From NCBI GenBank assembly GCA_024695935.1, contig JAILHH010000001.1:83165-147164 (forward strand): a DNA stretch of 64,000 nucleotides, written 5' to 3'. The stretch is from Acetatifactor sp. (GTDB lineage Bacteria > Bacillota > Clostridia > Lachnospirales > Lachnospiraceae). The position numbers were made by a program, and so were the translations under genes. The notes under the pieces were generated by a model. The model was not told the DNA's origin, did no database searches, and worked only from the letters and a program-made list of their open reading frames with translations. Within the stretch, counting starts at the first letter, position 1; the number at the start of each line of letters is the position of its first letter. Positions 9,365-17,421 of this stretch are shown in pieces.

Positions 9365-10239
9365 TGAGTCCCATTGTCAAAAACAAAGGAGAAAGGTTTT
9401 CTCTTCCAAGTAAATACTGGCTTGTTATCCTCTCTGTCATATGTGTTTTGCTGATGGTCTTTTCCTTTGGTAGCAAAAATTTTGCAAAGCCCTTTAATTA
9501 TGCCTTCGGATATGTGATCACACCTCTTGAAAACGGTATAAGTAAGCTTGGCGGATGGCTTTCCGGAAAGAGCGAGGAGATAGTTGAGATCCGGGCTCTT
9601 ATCAGGGAAAATGAAGCTTTAAAAGAGCAGGTGGCTTTACTTACCGAAGAAAATACAATTCTGCAACAAAACAGATATGAATTAAATAAGTTAAGAGACC
9701 TGATGGAGCTTAATGAGGAATATGATGCCTATAACAAAGTGGGCGCCAGGATCATCGCAAAGGATACAGGCAACTGGTATGCATCATTTATCATCGATAA
9801 AGGCGAAGATGACGGTCTGGGCCTTGATATGAATGTAATCGCAGACGGTGGTCTGGTGGGCAGGATCACATCCATCGGAGCAAACTGGGCCAGAGTCACA
9901 TCGGTAATATCCGATGATTCCAATGTCAGCGCTATGACCCTTGCTTCGTCCGATACCATGATAGTATCAGGTTCACTGCAGCTTATGAACGAAAACAGGA
10001 TCACTTTTTCCCAGCTGAGAGATGATGACAATGTGGTTGTTGAGGGAGATAAGATAGTCACATCAAATATCAGTGACAAATATCTTCCCAACATTCTGAT
10101 CGGATATATCAGCCAGATCCAGGTTGACAACAATAATCTGACAAAATCCGGATATATTTCTCCGGCAGTTGATTTCGAGCATCTTTCCGAAGTGCTCGTC
10201 ATCACTGATTTAAAGAAAAGCACCGGTGAGGAACAATAA
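9364..10239 (+). CDS. mreC: Rod shape-determining protein MreC
   Basis: MreC is a bitopic membrane protein that bridges cytoplasmic MreB and extracellular PBP2. The 291-residue protein has one N-terminal transmembrane helix (about 18-36). A coiled coil follows (about 78-110, rich in E, L and N), then the beta-domain with the family pattern ARIIAKDTGNWY and MNVIADGGLVGRI. The start codon overlaps the mreB stop by one base, and mreD starts immediately after its stop. Confidence 0.95.
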   Translation: MSPIVKNKGERFSLPSKYWLVILSVICVLLMVFSFGSKNFAKPFNYAFGYVITPLENGISKLGGWLSGKSEEIVEIRALIRENEALKEQVALLTEENTILQQNRYELNKLRDLMELNEEYDAYNKVGARIIAKDTGNWYASFIIDKGEDDGLGLDMNVIADGGLVGRITSIGANWARVTSVISDDSNVSAMTLASSDTMIVSGSLQLMNENRITFSQLRDDDNVVVEGDKIVTSNISDKYLPNILIGYISQIQVDNNNLTKSGYISPAVDFEHLSEVLVITDLKKSTGEEQ

Positions 10240-10746
10240 ATGTCAGTACTTTTTTCAGTACTTTTGATTTTTATAAGTTTCATATTGCAATCCAGCGTTT
10301 TTTCACATTTTGAAGTCGCCGGTATTGTACCTAATCTGCTTATAATCGTCACAGCTTCTCTTTCCGTAATGCACGGAGAGAGAAGAGGACTGATTGTAGG
10401 CTTTTTCTGTGGCCTTTTACTGGACATATTCTGTGGAGGGCTCCTCGGCTTTTATGCCTTTATAATGATGATGATCGGTTTCATCAACGGAAAATTTTAC
10501 GGTATATTTTATCCTGAGGAGATAAAGCTTCCCCTTGCCCTTATTTTTGTTTCCGACCTGACTTACGGAATAGTTATTTATATTACTTTATTTTTGCTGA
10601 AGGGCAGATTTGATTTCGGATATTATTTTTTAAAGATCATTATTCCGGAATGTCTCTATACAATGGTTGTAACCTTTGTATTTTACCCTTTGATTTTAAA
10701 GATCGATACACTGATCTCAGGAAGAGACCAAAGAGGAGATTACTAA
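10240..10746 (+). CDS. mreD: Rod shape-determining protein MreD
   Basis: This 168-residue, very hydrophobic protein has about five predicted membrane helices and the family motif GLLLDIFCGGLLGFYAF. It is the integral membrane partner of MreC in the elongasome. The ATG directly abuts the mreC stop, and the next gene starts directly after its own stop, so translational coupling is likely. Confidence 0.94.
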   Translation: MSVLFSVLLIFISFILQSSVFSHFEVAGIVPNLLIIVTASLSVMHGERRGLIVGFFCGLLLDIFCGGLLGFYAFIMMMIGFINGKFYGIFYPEEIKLPLALIFVSDLTYGIVIYITLFLLKGRFDFGYYFLKIIIPECLYTMVVTFVFYPLILKIDTLISGRDQRGDY

Positions 10747-13632
10747 TTGTTTGAAGATTTGTTAAATGATTTTTTGAATTTCATAACCAGTCGTCTTACG
10801 ATACTTATCCTTGTCTTTGTGGCTCTGGGTGGGGTACTTATTTACAGATGCTTTGACCTGCAGATCGTTCACGGCGAGGAATATCTGCGGGATTTTGTGC
10901 TTCAGACTGAAAAGACCAGGAATATTTCAAGTTCAAGAGGCAATATTTTTGACAGGAACGGGAATCTTTTGGCCTATAATCAGTTGGCTTATTCCGTAAA
11001 GATCGAGGATGTTTATGAGTCTTCTTCAAAGAAAAACGCTGAACTGAACGATACCATCTACAAGCTCATAAAGATGGTTGAAAAAAACGGAGACAGTATA
11101 AATGTTGATTTCAAGATCTTTGTAAACGAGGACGGAGATTTTGAATACAACGTTGAGGGAACGGCTCTGTTGCGTTTTCTGGCTGATATCTACGGTTATA
11201 CCACTGTGGATAAGCTTACGGATCTACAAAAGAAAGCCTCTCCTCTGGATATTATGGAATATCTTAGCCGAAACTCCGGAAAAGGCGTGTATTATGCCAT
11301 CGGTGAAAATGATGAAAAAGGCGAATTTGTGCCGGGAATGGGTTATTCAAATGAGGACTGGTTAAAGATCGTTTCCATCAGATATTCAATGTCTTTGACG
11401 TCCTTCAGAAAATATATCGGTACCACAGTTGCCTCGAATGTAAGCGATGAGACCGTGGCCGTTATAATGGAAAATTCCACGGATCTGCCCGGCGTGACCA
11501 TCGAAGAAGATACCGTCAGAAAATATGTGGACAGCAAATATTTTGCCCATGTGCTGGGATATACCGGAAATATTTCATCCGAACAGCTTCAGACTTTGAA
11601 CGATCAGGTCATCGAAGAAGGCGGAGAAGCGGATACTTATTCCTTAAACGATGTGGTAGGTAAAAGCGGTATCGAATCCTATATGGAGACTACCCTCCAG
11701 GGAACAAAGGGATATGAGAAGGTGATAGTTGATGTCACAGGAAAAGTCATCTCTATTTTGGAGACTCAGGATGCAGTTGCGGGAAATGATGTCTATCTGA
11801 CAATAGATAAAGATCTGACCATTGCTACCTATAATATCATTGAACAGAAGCTTGCAGGTATGGTGGCTGCAAAGATCATTAATACCAAGGAATATCATGG
11901 CACAGAAAACTCCTCCAGTTCCGATATAAAGATACCTATTTATGATGTATACTATGCGACCATAAACAACAGTATCATCAATATCAAACATTTCACCGAT
12001 GAAAATGCCGGCGAAAAGGAAAAGGAAGTATACTCTAAATTCTTATCCTACAGAGAACAGGCATATGAAAAACTCAGGAGAGAATTACTTGAGACAAAGA
12101 CACCATATAACAAGCTTTCCAACGAATATCAGGTTTACGAGAGTAATATCGTCACACTTCTTAATAAAAACGGCATCATAGATTCCGATAAGGTTGACAC
12201 TTCGGATCCTACATATATCGCCTGGACCACGGATGAAGTCATAAGTCTTTGTGAGTATTTAAATTATTGTATTTCCATGAACTGGATCGATGTTACAAAG
12301 CTTAAACTTGACGATAAATATTCCGATTCTTCTGAAATATATGCAAGGATCGTTGATGAGATAATCGAGCTTGTTGACGGAAATACCGAGCTTCAAAAGA
12401 GATTTTATAAGTATATGCTTTTATCAGATGTGATCTCCGGAAGGGATATTTGCATAATTTTGTGCGAACAGGGTCTCGTGGATGTGCCCATCGAGGATGA
12501 AAGTGCCATTTATGATAATAAGATTTCCGCTTATCAGTTTATGATGAACAGGATCACAAATATCGATATTACTCCGGCCCAGCTGGCCCTTGATCCATGT
12601 AATGCTTCGGTTGTTGTCACCGATGTAAATACCGGTAACGTGCTGGCTCTTGTCACATATCCGGGATATGACAATAATAAGATGGCAAATTCCATTGATG
12701 CGGAATACTATGCTCAGCTTATTAATGACAAGTCTAATCCCCAGTATAATTTTGCAACCCAGAATAAGACCGCTCCCGGATCCACCTTCAAGATGGTTTC
12801 CGCTTCCGCGGCACTTATGGAAGGCATTTTGGATCTTAATGACAGGATAAACTGTACCGGTCTGTTTTCGCTGATCACTCCTTCGCCAAAATGCTGGAAA
12901 ACAAGTGGTCACGGATATGAAAATGTTACGACTGCTATCAGGGATTCGTGTAACTATTTCTTTTATGATGTGGGTTATCTGCTTTCCACGGGGTCCGGTT
13001 CTTTTGTTCCCGAGGAAGGGCTGGCAGAACTTGCAAAATATGCGGATATGTACGGATTGTCCGAAAAGACCGGAATTGAGATAGGAGAGGAAACACCTAA
13101 TGTTTCCGATTCCGATCCCGTGCGAAGCGCCATCGGACAGGGCACAAACTCCTATACCACAGTAGGCCTTGCCAGATATGTGACCACTGTGGCTAACAGT
13201 GGAACCTGCTTTGATCTGACACTTATTGACAAGGTATGTGATTCGGATAAAAATACACTTTTCCAGAACAGCCCCAAGGTTAGAAATATTGTGGAGATGC
13301 CTGACAGTTACTGGAATTCCATCCATTCCGGTATGAGAATGGTGGTTCAAAATAAGGCTTATTTCTCGGATCTGGCTGTAAATGTGGCAGGTAAGACGGG
13401 AACCGCCGAGCAGAGTAAATCAAGACCAAACCACGCGCTCTTTGTGTGCTATGCTCCCTATGAAAACCCGGAAGTTGCAATAGCCACACGTATTCCTTTC
13501 GGTTATTCTTCGGATTATGCGGCTCAGCTTACCAGAGAAGTGATCAAATACTATTACGGTCTTGCCGAGGAAGATGATATTATTACCGGAACCGCAATTG
13601 AAAGTTCAAATGCCGTTTCGAATGAAATGTAA
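10747..13632 (+). CDS. mrdA: Penicillin-binding protein 2 (class B transpeptidase, elongation)
   Basis: PBP2 cross-links peptidoglycan during elongation together with RodA. It starts at a TTG abutting mreD; the preceding AGAGGAG lies inside the mreD coding end. One membrane helix spans about residues 16-35, followed by the dimerisation domain. The transpeptidase motifs are S679-T-F-K682, S734-C-N736 and K883-T-G885. At 961 residues it is far longer than the usual 600-700. The extra length is a block of about 235 residues between LTIDKDL (351) and the domain entry ASVVVTDVNTG (620), where most relatives have a short connection. The catalytic residues appear intact. Confidence 0.94.
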   Translation: MFEDLLNDFLNFITSRLTILILVFVALGGVLIYRCFDLQIVHGEEYLRDFVLQTEKTRNISSSRGNIFDRNGNLLAYNQLAYSVKIEDVYESSSKKNAELNDTIYKLIKMVEKNGDSINVDFKIFVNEDGDFEYNVEGTALLRFLADIYGYTTVDKLTDLQKKASPLDIMEYLSRNSGKGVYYAIGENDEKGEFVPGMGYSNEDWLKIVSIRYSMSLTSFRKYIGTTVASNVSDETVAVIMENSTDLPGVTIEEDTVRKYVDSKYFAHVLGYTGNISSEQLQTLNDQVIEEGGEADTYSLNDVVGKSGIESYMETTLQGTKGYEKVIVDVTGKVISILETQDAVAGNDVYLTIDKDLTIATYNIIEQKLAGMVAAKIINTKEYHGTENSSSSDIKIPIYDVYYATINNSIINIKHFTDENAGEKEKEVYSKFLSYREQAYEKLRRELLETKTPYNKLSNEYQVYESNIVTLLNKNGIIDSDKVDTSDPTYIAWTTDEVISLCEYLNYCISMNWIDVTKLKLDDKYSDSSEIYARIVDEIIELVDGNTELQKRFYKYMLLSDVISGRDICIILCEQGLVDVPIEDESAIYDNKISAYQFMMNRITNIDITPAQLALDPCNASVVVTDVNTGNVLALVTYPGYDNNKMANSIDAEYYAQLINDKSNPQYNFATQNKTAPGSTFKMVSASAALMEGILDLNDRINCTGLFSLITPSPKCWKTSGHGYENVTTAIRDSCNYFFYDVGYLLSTGSGSFVPEEGLAELAKYADMYGLSEKTGIEIGEETPNVSDSDPVRSAIGQGTNSYTTVGLARYVTTVANSGTCFDLTLIDKVCDSDKNTLFQNSPKVRNIVEMPDSYWNSIHSGMRMVVQNKAYFSDLAVNVAGKTGTAEQSKSRPNHALFVCYAPYENPEVAIATRIPFGYSSDYAAQLTREVIKYYYGLAEEDDIITGTAIESSNAVSNEM

Positions 13633-13660
13633 ATATGTTCAAGGAGATTTTTACTACTAA

Positions 13661-14344
13661 ATGGAAAATGTTGTCATAAAAAGTTTTCAAAACGGAATAA
13701 CACTTTTGATCAATGTAGACAGTGATATCGATGATGTCGTCAAAGAGGTCTCACTTAAATTTTCCGAGGCTAACAAGTTCTTCGGAAACTCAAAGATGGC
13801 AATATCCTTTGAGGGAAAAGTCTTAAATGACGATCAGAAAAAAGAAATCATAAATGCCATCAATAAAAGCTGTGATATGAAGATCGTCTGCATCTGTGAA
13901 AAGGACAGAGAAAAAAACAGAGAATTTTCAAGAGCTCTTGCGAAGGTTGATTCCATTGCATCACCTGAAGATGTGGCAACTGTTTACAGGGGAAGCATTG
14001 TAAATAATGATAAGATCGAATTAAAGAATTCCCTTGTGGTTGTGGGTAGTGTAAATCCCGGATGTGAGATATGTTCCGAGGGAAATATCATTGTTCTCGG
14101 AGGCCTTTACGGCATTGCCATTGCGGGAAACGAATCGGAAGGAGACGGACATTTTATTTTCGCTCTTGAGATGGAGCCTGAATATATGGAAGTTGACGGC
14201 AGAAAGATAAGTCTCCAAAAGCCTTCAAAGTGGCCCATAAAGGCCAAAGTTCTTCCAAAGATCGCATATTTAAAAGACGGAAGAGGCGTTATTGAAAATT
14301 ACAGTGGCGAAAAGGCTGCAATGTTTGATTTTTATAAGGATTAA
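13661..14344 (+). CDS. minC: Septum site-determining protein MinC
   Basis: MinC inhibits FtsZ polymerisation away from midcell. The 227-residue protein has the divergent N-terminal domain and the typical C-terminal beta-helix with VVVGSVNPG, EGNIIVLGGLYGIAIAG and the surface used by MinD. An AAGGAG site lies about 15 bases upstream. Normally minD, and often minE, follow directly, but here rodA starts three bases after the stop and neither partner is in the window. MinD may be elsewhere in the genome, or MinC may be regulated differently. Confidence 0.93.
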   Translation: MENVVIKSFQNGITLLINVDSDIDDVVKEVSLKFSEANKFFGNSKMAISFEGKVLNDDQKKEIINAINKSCDMKIVCICEKDREKNREFSRALAKVDSIASPEDVATVYRGSIVNNDKIELKNSLVVVGSVNPGCEICSEGNIIVLGGLYGIAIAGNESEGDGHFIFALEMEPEYMEVDGRKISLQKPSKWPIKAKVLPKIAYLKDGRGVIENYSGEKAAMFDFYKD

Positions 14345-14347
14345 AAT

Positions 14348-15466
14348 ATGTTTACAAGATTTAAGTTAAAGGATTATGACTTCAGATTGATCATACCGGT
14401 GATTCTTTTGTCTGTGATCGGGGTAATGGTAATAGGATCCGCTCAGGAATCTTTAAAGAGCAAGCAGCTTTACGGTGTCATCGCAGGTATCGCTTTGATG
14501 CTCATAATTTCCTTTGTGAATTACTCCTTTGTGCTTAAGTTTCAATGGCTCATATACGGATTAAATCTCCTCCTCTTAGCCATGGTATTTTTTGGCGGAG
14601 AATCCTCCCATGGTGCCCAGAGATGGCTTGTTATCGGAGGTATCCAATTCCAGCCTTCGGAAACTGCCAAAATCTTATTGATTTTATTTTTCGCACAGTT
14701 TATTATGAAATATAAGGACAAAATCAATACGATCCCCGTACTTTTAATGTATGGTGTTTTTGCTGTTATTCCCTGGGCTTTGATAGCTTTGCAGCCTGAT
14801 CTTTCCACCAGTATAGTAATAGTTGTGGTGCTTTGCCTTATGTTGTTTGCAGGTGGTATCAGTTACAAGATCGTATTTGCGGCTTTTGCCGTTGCAGTGC
14901 CTGCTGTTATCGTGGTAGTCTCTCTGGCACTCAATCCAGATTCGGATATACTTCGCTCTTATCAAAAAGAGCGTATCCTGGCTTTCATAAATCCGGAAGA
15001 GTATGCTCTGGATGAGGCTTATCAGCAGTTGAATTCCGTTACGGCCATTGCCTCAGGTCAGCTTGACGGCAAGGGTTATAAAAATAATGAGATAACGTCC
15101 GTCAAAAACGGAAGATATTATTCCGAGGCACAGACAGACTTTATCTTTGCCGTTATCGGAGAAGAATTTGGTTTTAAAGGCAGTTTGATAGTAATAGTTT
15201 TACTGTTTTGGATCGCACTGGAATGCATTATGGTTGCCATCAAAGCCAAGGACGTGGCAGGATGCGTGATCGCTACCGGTGTGGGGGGATTAATAGCTTT
15301 TCAAGGTTTTTTCAATATCGGAGTTGCGACATTTATACTCCCTAACACAGGTCTTCCTTTGCCATTTGTAAGTTATGGACTGACATCACTTCTCAGTCTG
15401 TATATGTGCATCGGATTTGTGTTAAACGTACGATTGCAACCTAAGAAAACGACAAAATTCAGTTAG
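14348..15466 (+). CDS. rodA: RodA peptidoglycan glycosyltransferase (SEDS family)
   Basis: RodA polymerises lipid II into glycan strands and works with PBP2. The 372-residue protein has about ten membrane helices and SEDS motifs such as GAQRWLVIGG with the FQPSE that follows, and the C-terminal LPFVSYGLTSLLS block. Its place in the mre-PBP2 cluster favours RodA over FtsW or SpoVE. It follows minC with a three-base gap. mgsA begins 18 bases downstream. Confidence 0.95.
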   Translation: MFTRFKLKDYDFRLIIPVILLSVIGVMVIGSAQESLKSKQLYGVIAGIALMLIISFVNYSFVLKFQWLIYGLNLLLLAMVFFGGESSHGAQRWLVIGGIQFQPSETAKILLILFFAQFIMKYKDKINTIPVLLMYGVFAVIPWALIALQPDLSTSIVIVVVLCLMLFAGGISYKIVFAAFAVAVPAVIVVVSLALNPDSDILRSYQKERILAFINPEEYALDEAYQQLNSVTAIASGQLDGKGYKNNEITSVKNGRYYSEAQTDFIFAVIGEEFGFKGSLIVIVLLFWIALECIMVAIKAKDVAGCVIATGVGGLIAFQGFFNIGVATFILPNTGLPLPFVSYGLTSLLSLYMCIGFVLNVRLQPKKTTKFS

Positions 15467-15484
15467 AGAGGGTGTGTTCATAAT

Positions 15485-15880
15485 ATGAATATTGCTTTGA
15501 TTGCACATGATGCAAAGAAAAAACTGATGCAGAATTTTTGTATTGCATACAGAGGTATTTTGACTAAGAATGAATTGTTTGCCACAGGTACTACCGGCAG
15601 ACTGATAGAGGAAGTAACCAATCTTTCCATCCATAAATATCTTGCCGGACATTTGGGCGGAATGCAGCAGATCGGTGCTCAGATCGAGCATAATCAGATC
15701 GACCTTGTGATCTTTTTAAGAGATCCCATTAAGCCTAAGAGTCACGAGCCTGACGTAAATGATGTCGTAAAACTTTGCGATATGCACAATATACCGCTTG
15801 CCACAAATCTTGCAACAGCTGAGTTACTTATCAAATCACTTGACAGAGGAGATTTAGAGTGGCGTGAAATGTACAAATAG
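15485..15880 (+). CDS. mgsA: Methylglyoxal synthase family protein, altered catalytic motif
   Basis: Members convert dihydroxyacetone phosphate to methylglyoxal. The 131-residue protein is clearly in the family: HD at 8-9, the phosphate-binding ATGTTG at 33-38, RDP at 79-81 and HEPDV at 87-91. However, the segment that reads SGP(M/L)GGDQQ in the E. coli enzyme reads AGHLGGMQQ here. The aspartate proposed as catalytic base (Asp71 in E. coli) is therefore M60, and the phosphate-contacting Ser65 is A54. The other conserved aspartates (D9, D80, D90) remain. Activity is uncertain; it could be a modified enzyme, a non-catalytic DHAP or phosphate sensor, or a clade-specific variant. Confidence 0.88.
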   Translation: MNIALIAHDAKKKLMQNFCIAYRGILTKNELFATGTTGRLIEEVTNLSIHKYLAGHLGGMQQIGAQIEHNQIDLVIFLRDPIKPKSHEPDVNDVVKLCDMHNIPLATNLATAELLIKSLDRGDLEWREMYK

Positions 15881-16841
15881 GATCATTTTCTTTTTATTAA
15901 CGGTTACCATTAGCTTTTCGCTTTGCGGATGCGGTAACCTGTCATACAAAAACGCATATTCTCCGAATTTAAATATATCAGCTTTTGATATTATCGGAGA
16001 TTCTTCACATGTTTTTGCGGATTCTTTTGCCTCACCTCTTGTGGTGGACGAGGGGGATATTCTCCCTGAATCCGTAGATATGTCTGAAGCCGGTTCGGCC
16101 ATATTGTATTCATTGGATGACAGAACCGTCCTGTTTTCAAAAAATGCCAATTTAAAAATGTATCCCGCCAGTCTGACAAAGGTCATGACTGCTCTTGTCG
16201 CGCTTAAATACGGGTCTCCGGATCAGGTTTTAAAGGCTACGGGAGCCGTTAATGTGACAGAAAGCGGTGCCACTCTTATCGGACTTAAAGCGGGAGATAC
16301 AATGACTCTTGATCAGGCGCTTCATGTTCTGTTAATAAACTCTTCAAATGATGCGGCGCTTCTTATCGCAGACTGCATCGGTGGAAGCGTGGAGAGATTT
16401 GTGGAAATGATGAATGAGGAGGCTGCAAGAATCGGCGCCACAAACACCAGCTTTTGCAATCCGAATGGGCTTACGGATGAAAACCATTATACCACTGCTT
16501 ATGATCTTTATCTTATCTTTAATGAGGCATTAAAGTATGAGGAGTTTAAGGAGATAATTCCCATGACTTCTTACGAGACTGTTTATTACGATCAGAACGG
16601 CAAGGCAAAAAATGTGTCCATTTCTACCACCAATCAGTATTTAAAAGGGGTTTATCAAAGTCCTGACGGAGTTACCGTGATCGGAGGAAAGACCGGTACC
16701 ACTAATGCCGCGGGGCATTGTCTCATACTTTATTCCAAGGATGATTACGGCGCTTCATATATTTCAGTGATATTGTCTTCATCATCAAGAGAAAAAATAT
16801 ACGAAGAAATGTCAGATATGCTGTCACTTGTCAAAAAATAA
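15864..16841 (+). CDS. D-alanyl-D-alanine carboxypeptidase, predicted lipoprotein
   Basis: This class C low-molecular-mass PBP of the S11 family trims the terminal D-Ala of peptidoglycan stem peptides. Motifs are S103-L-T-K106, S160-S-N162 and K276-T-G278. The GTG start at 15864 lies inside the end of mgsA (17-base overlap), with AGAGGAG upstream. The N-terminus is a signal sequence with a lipobox, SLCGC, so C23 is probably lipidated. The protein is only 325 residues and ends soon after the transpeptidase-like domain, lacking the C-terminal domain and amphipathic tail of DacA/DacF. The lipid may be its only membrane anchor. Confidence 0.9.
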   Translation: MKCTNRIIFFLLTVTISFSLCGCGNLSYKNAYSPNLNISAFDIIGDSSHVFADSFASPLVVDEGDILPESVDMSEAGSAILYSLDDRTVLFSKNANLKMYPASLTKVMTALVALKYGSPDQVLKATGAVNVTESGATLIGLKAGDTMTLDQALHVLLINSSNDAALLIADCIGGSVERFVEMMNEEAARIGATNTSFCNPNGLTDENHYTTAYDLYLIFNEALKYEEFKEIIPMTSYETVYYDQNGKAKNVSISTTNQYLKGVYQSPDGVTVIGGKTGTTNAAGHCLILYSKDDYGASYISVILSSSSREKIYEEMSDMLSLVKK

Positions 16842-16842
16842 G

Positions 16843-16871
16843 TTGTCTTTTCATAGGGCATATTCTATAAT
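16843..16871 (+). promoter_or_regulatory. Promoter for the P-loop protein gene
   Basis: TTGTCT at 16843-16848 and a perfect TATAAT at 16866-16871 are separated by 17 bases, beginning just after the carboxypeptidase stop. The gene start at 16921 follows about 43 bases after the predicted transcription start. Confidence 0.75.
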
Positions 16872-16920
16872 TGATTTATATATTAAACTTAATATCAATC
16901 AAATTTCAGGAGGGCTTTCT

Positions 16921-17343
16921 ATGGTTGAGTTAATTGTGGGGAATAAGGGTAAAGGCAAGACGAAGCATCTGCTTGACAAGGTAAACAAAGCGGTCAAGAC
17001 CGCTTCAGGCAATATCGTTTATCTTGACAAGAACACCGACAACATGTTTGAACTTAATAACAAGATCAGACTTATAAATGTATCTCAGTATTTGGTTGAT
17101 AACCCTGGCGAATTCGTAGGTTTTGTCAGCGGTATTCTTTCTCAGGACAATGATCTTGAACAGATTTATATAGATTGTCTCCTGATCCTTGCAGGTTCGG
17201 ATGAACCGGATCCCATATTCGATGCTTTGAGAAAAATCGATAAATTGAGCGAGAAATTTGACGTGGATTTCACCGTCGTTATTTCTTATGAGGAGAAAGC
17301 ATTCCCCGAAGATCTGAAAGAAAAGATTATTTTGGCCCTTTAA
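16921..17343 (+). CDS. Small P-loop NTPase-like protein, unknown function
   Basis: The 140-residue protein begins MVELIVGNKGKGKT, a Walker A motif at residues 7-14. A hydrophobic strand IYIDCLLILAG around residue 80 could be a degenerate Walker B, and FTVVISYEE occurs near the C-terminus. I chose the ATG at 16921 because CAGGAGG lies just before it and a good promoter lies between it and the upstream gene. Similar proteins in relatives are annotated loosely as ATP-binding or PilT-like, but there is no real evidence for a motility role. A GC-rich hairpin follows. Confidence 0.8.
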   Translation: MVELIVGNKGKGKTKHLLDKVNKAVKTASGNIVYLDKNTDNMFELNNKIRLINVSQYLVDNPGEFVGFVSGILSQDNDLEQIYIDCLLILAGSDEPDPIFDALRKIDKLSEKFDVDFTVVISYEEKAFPEDLKEKIILAL

Positions 17344-17360
17344 TTTGTTTGAAAATTATT

Positions 17361-17383
17361 GACCCCGGAAATCCGGGGTCTTT
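17361..17383 (+). terminator. Intrinsic terminator or attenuator before the HlyD-type gene
   Basis: GACCCCGG (17361-17368) and CCGGGGTC (17373-17380) form a perfect 8-bp stem with an AAAT loop. The T-run is short (TTT), so termination may be incomplete. No promoter was seen between it and the next gene, so that gene is probably expressed by read-through. Confidence 0.6.
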
Positions 17384-17421
17384 GCATGAGTAAAAGAAAA
17401 CAGAAACCGGAGATCAGGCTT

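Noticed and set aside
9729..10427. A 232-codon - strand frame over mreC and mreD
   Set aside because: Antisense shadow with low-complexity S/T/I composition; mreC and mreD are clear on the + strand.
12424..13350. A long - strand open frame of 308 codons inside PBP2
   Set aside because: It is a shadow of the PBP2 reading frame: odd residue composition rich in H, I and G, and no start signals. PBP2 motifs are all on the + strand.
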